Origin: Siniperca chuatsi
Taxonomy: Eukaryota; Chordata; Actinopteri; Centrarchiformes; Sinipercidae
Length of the DNA stretch: 64,000 bases
Reading direction: 5' to 3'
NCBI RefSeq assembly: GCF_020085105.1
Contig: NC_058047.1
Coordinates: 16,637,501 to 16,701,500, forward strand
The position numbers and the translations under genes are program-made. Positions 48,820 to 64,000 of this stretch are shown here, piece after piece; the first letter of the stretch is position 1; each line of letters begins with the position of its first letter. The notes under the pieces were generated by a model, which was not told where the DNA came from, did no database searches, and saw only the letters and a program-made list of their open reading frames with translations.

Positions 48820-48834
48820 CGTCAACGGATATGC
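47716..48834 (+). mobile_element. 5'-truncated I-type LINE remnant with RNase H domain, target duplications and GAA tail
   Basis: The insert 47729-48821 is bordered by TCAATGGATATGC (47716-47728) and TCAACGGATATGC (48822-48834), a 13-bp target duplication with one difference. Inside is the 3' part of a LINE ORF2: an RNase H domain starting IFTGGSKDP (normally TDGS, so the first catalytic Asp is lost), NVYTAELFAML, a frameshift near 48050, VPAHSGILGNEKADKLAKEA, and a terminal CDLCHEAETVEHALISC zinc-knuckle-like motif; the open part ends with TGA at 48576-48578. The 3' UTR runs to a (GAA)n tail (48776-48819). An RNase H domain and a short tandem-repeat tail fit the I/Nimb group. Reverse transcriptase and endonuclease are missing, so the copy is dead. 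Confidence 0.85.
48776..48819. repeat. (GAA)n trinucleotide repeat, about 14 units
   Basis: Uninterrupted AAG/GAA units forming the 3' tail of the LINE insertion, about 260 bp upstream of the haus5 start codon. Confidence 0.95.
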
Positions 48835-49080
48835 TGACCGGAAGTAGTGTGAACAGGCGGGAAGTTGAAAGTTTAGAGTTTAGAATAGAGTATTTCATAT
48901 AAAAAAATTGTCCTTACATTAAAGTAAAACGCGTCTTCCACATGAGTAAGTTCAAGGACTAATAATTAGTTAAATGCGGTCAACGACTCGAGCAGTCTAA
49001 GCTAGCTGACGAGAATAGTAGCTAGCCCGTTGGTGTTGCTTGCTAACTGGCTAACAAGTTGTTTACTTTCTGTTGTCAGG
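48822..49080 (+). promoter_or_regulatory. haus5: haus5 promoter and 5' UTR
   Basis: Directly after the LINE target duplication lies ACCGGAAGT (48837-48845), a consensus ETS/GABPA site, then GGCGGGAAGTTG (48858), an E2F/ETS-like site. There is no TATA box. The haus5 ATG follows at 49081, preceded by TTGTCAGG. ETS plus E2F-like sites are common in promoters of cell-division genes. The transcription start is inferred to lie around 48850-48900. Confidence 0.5.
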
Positions 49081-57229
<8,149 letters not shown>

Positions 57230-57406
57230 ATGACTCCTCATAGTTTAAAAAATATAAAGGAGATCGTACAGCACCTTTAAGTGGCTAAATAACCATGCTA
57301 CAGTAGTTAGAAAATGCACTAATGATTATAGCAAAATCACAATGTTCTTTTTTCTACATTTTTCACTCATTCCTCTTGATGTTTTCCCACGTGAAAGCCA
57401 GTCACT

Positions 57407-57412
57407 AATAAA
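57407..57412 (+). terminator. haus5: Poly(A) signal AATAAA of haus5
   Basis: Canonical hexamer 178 bp after the haus5 stop, with T-rich sequence following. It gives a short 3' UTR before the sin3b promoter. Confidence 0.6.
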
Positions 57413-57619
57413 TCAATTTTAATCCCATTATTTGTTCCTGTCTTCCTTGAAGTGCATTCAAAAATATAATCAAGTTGTTGAAAACTGCCTCTTGCTCTTG
57501 TATTGAACTCGCTGGACCAGTGCTGCGTTTTGCTCATAAGCCCACAGAATGAGCTGTAGAAATCCATCAGCAGCCCAGTATTGATGTGTCTTGATGTGCC
57601 TGTCTATCGTTGATCTTGT

Positions 57620-58147
57620 AGTTGTGGGTACACGGTGAACTATGTAGCTATCGTGTACACGGAGTAACATTGTTTTTTTGTAGCAGTGAAGGGGGAGTGG
57701 AGCATTCTTGTGAACTCAGCTCCTCCCATCGCTGCGGCTGCGCAGTTCAATTTTTCACTCCTACTCTGGCTTCCGGACGCCAAGACAGACCGCTGCCGCC
57801 GAATTTAAAGAGACAGGCGATAGTTATTTTAAATACGATAAACGGCAACCATTGTCCCTTAGCTTATTTTCCGACGCTTCTTGCCTGAGCTTGTTCAATT
57901 CGATGGTGATGTTTAATCAAAGTCGCAGCGAGTAGCAGCTTGTCTGTCATCACCCTCCACTCTGCTGGATTTCCCGTCCTTTTGCGCTGTGCCGAGACTG
58001 TCCAGCTAGGCAAAGTAGGGTTGCTCGCTGGCAGGCTGGCTTCCCGACCGAGAGGAAGGTTTGTCGGCTAGCCAACAACTGGAGGTAACACCGAAGCTTC
58101 CCTCTCAAGTTGTGGTAGTGGCTCTCAAGCCTCCTGTCGCCGGGATA
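57620..58147 (+). promoter_or_regulatory. sin3b: sin3b promoter and 5' UTR
   Basis: GC content rises from about 57700, with many CpGs (GCTGCGGCTGCGCAG, TTCCGGACGCC, GCTGCCGCCG), consistent with a CpG-type promoter. No TATA box. An upstream ATG at 57903 opens a 33-nt frame ending at TAG 57935, before the main ATG at 58148. Confidence 0.5.
57903..57935 (+). other. Short upstream open reading frame in the sin3b leader
   Basis: ATG GTG ATG ... GAG TAG, ten codons, about 210 nt before the sin3b start. It only matters if the transcript begins upstream of 57903, which the sequence cannot prove. Confidence 0.35.
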
Positions 58148-61100
58148 ATGGCGAAGATTCAGGCACACAGCACCGCGAAGCAAATAAACCAAATTCAAGA
58201 CAAGCCTTTCGTTATAACACAGAAGCAAGTGCAGCAGCAGCACTTCCAGAAGCTGAAGGTAAGAAGACAACGGACACGACAAGGGAAAAGTCCCTCAGAG
58301 TCAGAACCATTTTGTTCGTCGGATCATTGCATTGGATTTGAGGCTTTCCTCTTTCTCCCCTAACGTCGAGAGTAGTGAAAGGATCGGCTGGCTAACGTTA
58401 GTTAGCTCGCTGGCCTATTAAAAGTAATTCATTGCTAAACAGCCGAATATTGACATTTAAGGTTAGATGTGGAAGCTGTATTTCATTAATGAATGTCTGA
58501 GTGACAGTCGAGTCACACAGTTAGCGGTAGTTTCTTATTTACGATGTCAATAACAGCCACTGTGAGCAAACGTTAACTCAAACCTCGGTTGTGGGAAGTT
58601 CCTCCTTGTTCGTTTTTTCAGCCACCCGAACAAAGTGGAGGACGTCAGCCAGGCTAGCCAAGAACGGCTATTTCAGTTGATTAGCAGCTTCATTACACAT
58701 TTCTTTGTTATCGCAGTGTTTGAATATTATCATGCTGTTTTTGCCAACGCGACACTGTTGGCTAGGGAGCAGCTGTGTCTAAACGTATTGTATAAATTTG
58801 TATGAGGGTAGGTGTTGTAAGTGTTTGTGGAGTTATTATCGTCAGTTGACTGGCTGTTGGCTAACGTTAGCTAGAACAACCCTCTTCAGATGTGGACTGT
58901 TCGTGACAGTGCTTTGTGTGAACACATATTTTACCGTAACCTAACCTAGCTTGGATGTTGTAAATAAAGAAAACTGAGGTCTAGTGGACAAAAGCTGATT
59001 GGTGTTTCTTGTATTCGCCCTTTTTATTTATTTATTTAGCTGTTACTTGTGCAGCTTGTACAGCTAACTAGTGCATTTGTTGATATAGCACTTCAGTTGA
59101 CAATGAAGAAAGCAAACGTGATCTATTTCTGTAACTCCAAGTCCAAAGATGTCCACATATAGTATTGAGGAAATTCTGCAATACAAATATTTCGGTTTGT
59201 TCGTGGCACCACTTGCAATTTGATAGTACATGCCATATATATACATAATATACACAATTATTAATGAGACACAATGTAGCATTGCTGTGTAGAGAAGCCA
59301 TTGTCATTGTTCAAGCTTTTTTGAGAGCTGGGTTTACATCTCTGTAAGATCCTTCTTCCCCAACAGCACAGTGTTTGCCATAAAGCTTTTCCACAGGTCC
59401 AGGTGAGAAAGATTGTGCTTTGTGAGTGGTGCATTGATGATTTTTGTTTTTTCTCTTTGCTTAGGTTGAAGATGCCTTGTCATATCTGGACCAAGTCAAA
59501 ATTCGTTTTGCAAATGATCCTGGCATATACAACAAGTTTCTCGACATCATGAAAGAGTTCAAGTCACAGAGGTATTTATGCAAGAAGTTACTCAGTTTTA
59601 GTAATACATTTTTAATGAGATGATTCTTAACGCAGACTGTTGAGATACTGAATGGCGGAGCTCTTGTGTGGACTTTGATTAGGTTGCAAAACATAAATAC
59701 CCAGGGATCGACCACACATTTCTAAGGCATTTATCAATAAGGAAGAAATTGCAGTTTGCATCCTACTCTAATTATCCAACAGTTTTATATTCTCTTGAAA
59801 TTTAAATTGTGGATGACAGAAATTATTATTTGTGATTCATGTGTGTTTCTTTTTAAAGTAAGCTGCAACACTTTTTTTATGATTAGGAGTCTTTTGTCTT
59901 CATGCAGCATATGAGAGAGGAAGCTGCCTCTTTCATTCACACCACTAATATATCTGTGTCTGCCTGTTCTCTTGAATAGCATCGACACACCAGGGGTGAT
60001 AAACCGCGTGTCACAACTCTTCCATGGACACCCAGACCTAGTCTTGGGCTTCAATGCCTTCCTACCACCGGGGTATCGGATAGAGGTCCCCAAGAACGGG
60101 GTGGCTTTTCTCCAATCTCCATTCTCCACACAGGTGAGACACTCTCCTCACAGCTGAAGTTGATAAATTCTCAAAAACGAGTGCTTTATTTATCTTCAAA
60201 CGCATGGTGTGCTGAAAGTTCAATATGTTTAAAGTCCACAGAACTGTTTAATTCTGAAGAGGAAACAGGTTTGTGTCTTCTGAACTGAATTTAAGTTGGG
60301 TGCTCTGACTCAAAATTTGCTCTAATGCTAGCAGTTTTGTCAGTTGATTAGTTTTTAATAAAATTCACAGAAATAATCCAGACATGAGGTTATTATTTCT
60401 TCTTTTTTTAACCACTGTTGCCCTTTTCTTTGTTTGGAGAAACATTTCAATTTTAATTTCTTTTAGATCCCAAACATGCCATGCTGAATTATGTATGTAT
60501 GTATGTATGTATGTACACATACACACACATACATACTCAGTTGCCAGTTTATTAGGTGTGCCTAGCTAAAACTAATGACTATAAGGTTGAATCAACATTT
60601 AAAACAGTTTCAACAAAAACTGAACATTATAACTTCATGCAGGTAGGATTTATTGCAGGACTGTTGTATTAGACTGCATTAGTTTTAGCTAGGTGTACCT
60701 AATAAATTGCCAACTGAGTCTATGTAATGTGTATAAAAATGCATTGCAATGTCTTAGACAAATTGATACATATTTGGATATATTTTCTACAATTTGATAT
60801 AAAAAGATACAGAATAAGTTTGTGATTTTCATTTTTTTGGTGCTACAATGGAACGAAGAATGTTAGCTTTCCGCTAACAACCCCACAGTGCAATGCACCA
60901 CATTTTATAGATGTGAAAAGATCACATTCACAAAGTTTTTTTGGGTTACTGAGAATTGTAGTTTTTCTTAATTTCCATCCTGTTTCACCTCAAAGAATTT
61001 GACTGAGTGGTATTGTAGGGTTTTAGGAGAGATGCGAAAATTACCAACGTGGGACTCCTGTCAGTGATGACGCAAAATCGAAGGAGTGGACACCGAGGCC

Positions 61101-62409
61101 AGTAGGGTTCAAGTGTTTACATTTTTTTAGCATTAACATTGCTTACCACCATCTGGGCTGGCATTTACTGGAAAATATTTTTCCCAAAATCATTATTGAA
61201 GTAAACGACCTCAGTTACTTCAATTAGTGCACCTCTAATCATCCAGCTTAACTTCTTCCTACCGTCTTTCATCTGTCCAGGTATCCCCAGGCCAGCAGGG
61301 GAAGAGTATCACCCCCTCTGCAGTGACCGCGACCTCAGGTAGTGCCTCTACCGCCCAAACTGAAGCTGGACCTGCCCAGACCTCTGAAGTCAAGGCGGCC
61401 TCATCAGAGTCCCTATCTTCCTCAACCCCAGCAGGACCTCCAGAGCCTCCTAGCAGGCTTTCTCTTCCCCTGACTAGCAGAGAGAGCCAGAATCAGGCCA
61501 CCACCTCGTCTGTATCCCCACCTGCCTCGGAGACGAGCCCCGTAGAGTTTGACAGTGCCATCAGCTACGTAAACAAGATCAAAAACCGTTTCCTGGACCA
61601 CCCAGAGATCTACAGAGCCTTCCTAGAGATTCTTCACACATATCAGGTACTGCAGAGATAAAAATGTGGTGATTTAATTTTCTTTTTAGTTGCATATAAT
61701 TATATAATATAGATAATGTAGGTTTTTTCAGTTACTGAGTTTTTCTTACATTCCTCCTGTTCCGCCTCAAAGATTTTGACTGTTCTTGTAGGGTTTTAGC
61801 AAAGCAGAGGTCTCACAGCACTGGCATTCTAGTGATAATCTGAGTCCTTTCTAAATGGCTTTATGCTATTTGAAATAAGTAAATTAAAAGTAAGTAAAGT
61901 AAGTAAATTAAGGTTGTAGTTGAAGTGTTATTGTCCGTTATGAAATTTCCACAGCAGTCTTTTGGAGGACAGTGATGGTGTTTATATCTCCTGCACAGAG
62001 ACTATTGACCTTGTTTAGTCATGCCAAAGAACTTCTTGGCTCTGCTTTAAAAAAAAAAGTTTGATTTCTCACTTCTGATCACCATTTTCCCCCTACCATC
62101 CCTCAGAAGGAGCAGCTGGAGGTGAAGGAGAGTCGAGGCAGCCGAGGCAGCAGTGGGATGACAGAAGATGAGGTGTTTTCTAAAGTTGCCAGTCTTTTCA
62201 AGGGGCAAGAAGACCTGCTGGCTGAGTTTGGACAATTCCTGCCTGATGCCAAGAGATCATTGGTCAGTAAAGCAGCAGTAGACAGAGATAGATAATGTTG
62301 CAATTTCAAAATACATTAAAAATCAAAAAGGTTGTTACACAAACAATTAGTGGCCTGTCTCTGCACAAAAAACAATATTTTCTGTCGTAATTTCTTATTC
62401 TTGTCAGTG

Positions 62410-62442
<33 letters not shown>

Positions 62443-63578
62443 ACACATCACTACTGAATTGCTAATGACATTTTTATTTCCATGCTCAGAATTGTCATAC
62501 AATTGTATTGCAAAATAAGTGTTATTACTCAATATTCTTTGAATACAGTAATTAAAAGTGCAAGTCCAAAGATTAGTCAATCGACAGAACATTAATTGGC
62601 TATTTTGATAATCGATTTATCAAGTTTAAGTAATTTTTCAAGTAAAAATGCCAAAAAAAAATTTGCTTCTCAAATGTGAATATTTGCTGTGTTTTCTATG
62701 AAAGTAAATTAAAAATTTTGGTCTTTGGACTGTTGATTGCACAAAACAAGCTAGTTTAATATGTCAGCTTGGGCTTTGGGAAATGGTGATGGGCATTTTT
62801 CACTATTTTTGACACTTTGTGACACTTTTCCTGTGTGAATCCTCTCCTGTAGTTCACAGGGAGCTCACTGACAGGGGGGAAAGAGCAGCTAAAAAGGCCA
62901 GAGGAAGAGGACACAATAACCAAACAGAACAAAAAGAGGCCCAGGCCCATCCTACTGCAGCACATGTCCCCACTGCTCAAGGTAAATTCTCAATTTAGAA
63001 TAACTGCCTCAGGCAATGCGTATACATGTCCTTGATCTCTAAAAGGTTCAACAACTCTTTGTATTGTTCCTAAAGCAACAATTCAAAAACTCCAACTACA
63101 ATAACTTTAATGACTAATGTTTAAATGTAAAGACCATTAAACATTTATTTAATTTTTATTTAGAAAAAAATGAAGTATTCCTGTACCAAAGATCAGTCCT
63201 TTGCTTCAGTTGGCAAACATGGAGTCTTAAGAGAATTCTCCTTCTTTGATAAGGTGAGGCATCATTTTCCATGGCAGTAATGATTTCTTTCTTCCTTAGT
63301 TCATACTTTTCTTTTGAGCCACTGCCACTGTTCTTCCTTTCTTTTATCTCTCATTTCTCTATTGCTGTGTTTATTATGTTTTCTTTTAATTTTTATAAAT
63401 GTTTATTTTTTTGATAATGTAATTGGTCTGATTTCCCTGTCAACCCACACATCATTCAGGTTCGCCGCCTGTTTAAAAGTCAGGAAGTGTATGAGAACTT
63501 CCTGCGCTGCATCGCCTTGTTTAATCAGGAAGTAGTTTCGGGAGCGGAGCTGCTACAGCTAGTCACTCCTTTCCTGGG
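58148..63578 (+). CDS. sin3b: Paired amphipathic helix protein Sin3b, N-terminal part (runs off window)
   Basis: Eight exons: 58148-58258, 59465-59571, 59980-60133, 61281-61646, 62107-62262, 62853-62981, 63164-63253, 63460-63578; about 410 residues, continuing to the right. SIN3B is a nuclear scaffold for HDAC1/2-containing corepressor complexes. PAH1 ([15 protein letters not shown] to [20 protein letters not shown], about residues 38-105) and PAH2 ([20 protein letters not shown] to [17 protein letters not shown], about 210-298) bind repressors; PAH3 begins with [20 protein letters not shown] (about 362 on). The PAH1-PAH2 linker (125-208) is Ser/Thr/Pro-rich and much longer than the human SIN3B linker as I recall it. 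The N-terminus is Gln-rich (KQVQQQHFQ) and unlike the Gly-rich human start. SIN3A is excluded by SIN3B-like PAH1 and PAH2 wording. The start is supported by TAATGG context and lack of a better upstream frame. Confidence 0.9.
60490..60520. repeat. (TATG)n microsatellite in sin3b intron
   Basis: Seven or so ATGT units, running into ACAC repeats next to the inverted repeat that follows. Confidence 0.85.
60535..60719. mobile_element. MITE-like hairpin element in sin3b intron
   Basis: Left arm ACTCAGTTGCCAGTTTATTA (from 60535) and right arm TAATAAATTGCCAACTGAGT (ending 60719) are inverted copies; pairing extends for about 43 nt to CTAAAACTAATG. The 185-bp element has no coding capacity. I recognise the terminus as a common fish inverted-repeat family. 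Target duplication not clear. Confidence 0.75.
60947..61045 (+). repeat. Intron repeat unit A, left of sin3b exon 4
   Basis: GTTACTGAGAATTGTAG, TCCTGTTTCACCTCAAAGAA, TTTGACTG and TTGTAGGGTTTTAG occur in order. They recur, with the same spacing logic, at 61727-61800 on the other side of exon 61281-61646. Confidence 0.55.
61727..61800 (+). repeat. Intron repeat unit B, right of sin3b exon 4
   Basis: GTTACTGAG, TCCTGTTCCGCCTCAAAGAT, TTTGACTG and TTGTAGGGTTTTAG; a direct-orientation partner of unit A, shorter by small deletions. Confidence 0.55.
62409..62439. repeat. Poly(T) tract in sin3b intron
   Basis: About 30 consecutive T residues; on the opposite strand it would be the A tail of a retro-inserted sequence, but no body was recognised. 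Confidence 0.9.
62560..62830 (-). repeat. Interspersed fish repeat in sin3b intron
   Basis: ATTAGTCAATCGACAGAACATTA-like start (trimmed), GATAATCGATTTATCAAGT, TTTGCTTCTCAAATGTGAAT, TTTGGACTGTTGAT and GGCTTTGGGAAATGGTGATG match a high-copy teleost repeat, apparently the same family as the middle of the element at 7733-8185 but in the other orientation. Confidence 0.5.
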
Positions 63579-64000
63579 GTGAGTGGATGGAAAGATGATT
63601 GAACTGAACCAATGTGTGAAATGGCTGGATGAAATCAGAAAAATGGATGCACAAATGAATGGCTACAGTAGCTGCAGGGAGCTGACAGAAGGTGTAGACG
63701 GTAATGTCCGGTTTTGTGGAAGAGGCACTCTGGTATTACTGCAGGAAACAGCTGTTAAAAATGTTGACATTTATAAAAGGCTTTCGGGACCATTGAAAAA
63801 TGTTTAAAGGTAAATGTAAATGGTACTGATATAAGTTCTATATGTAATGGCCATATGATCTTATCAATTATGAACCCAAATGCTAAAAGAAATAAAACTA
63901 ACATGACATAATGCAGATTTTTATTCACATTACATTCTCATTGGTAGGATTATTCTGATGGGTAACACTTGTTCTCCTGATTTACCTGTCATTCATGATT
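63579..64000. other. sin3b: sin3b intron to end of window
   Basis: It starts with the GTGAGT donor at 63579 in the third base of a split codon. No further exon was recognised before the window ends. The open frame 63583-63807 has no family resemblance. Confidence 0.6.

Noticed and set aside
48311-48898. 195-codon minus-strand frame with a long Phe run
   Set aside because: The Phe run is the GAA repeat read backwards and the rest is antisense to the LINE.

Overview
This is vertebrate nuclear DNA, almost certainly from a ray-finned (probably spiny-rayed teleost) fish. Genes are split into many short exons with GT/AG introns, introns and spacers are rich in microsatellites, and several repeats are of kinds familiar from teleost genomes (hAT, Tc1, L2 and I-type elements, short hairpin transposons). 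No bacterial-style operon, CRISPR array, rRNA or tRNA was seen.

Six protein-coding genes were reconstructed exon by exon, all on the + strand: the 3' end of zfr2 (2399-5419), complete matk (coding 7623-17543), a complete teleost Rx1/Rx2-type retinal homeobox gene (coding 28905-34101), complete fzr1/Cdh1 (42668-46406), complete haus5 (49081-57229), and the 5' part of sin3b (58148 to beyond the window). Summed coding exons are divisible by three for the four complete genes, giving 462, 351, 494 and 660 residues, which supports the splice choices.

Layout: zfr2 and matk sit close together. A spacer of about 10 kb full of nested transposons separates matk from rx. A spacer of about 6-8 kb, with fewer recognised repeats and some homeodomain-site-rich stretches, separates rx from fzr1. 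Then fzr1, haus5 and sin3b are packed with short spacers. The zfr2-matk-rx order matches the human ZFR2-MATK-RAX2 neighbourhood, so this rx gene descends from the RAX2 locus although it keeps the octapeptide and C-terminal OAR motif. The genes do not form one pathway: matk is a Src-family-inhibiting kinase, rx is an eye-field and photoreceptor transcription factor, fzr1 and haus5 act in mitosis, sin3b is a corepressor scaffold, and zfr2 binds RNA.

I found no convincing undescribed system. The best second looks are: a 5'-truncated I-type LINE, flanked by 13-bp target duplications and ending in a GAA microsatellite, lodged against the haus5 promoter; a nine-nucleotide coding exon giving the matk start; a NAGNAG acceptor in fzr1; a long near-perfect hairpin in rx intron 2; two intact hAT-type insertions with 8-bp target duplications; a TTAA-flanked element with another repeat nested inside; and non-coding blocks around rx that look like regulatory DNA.
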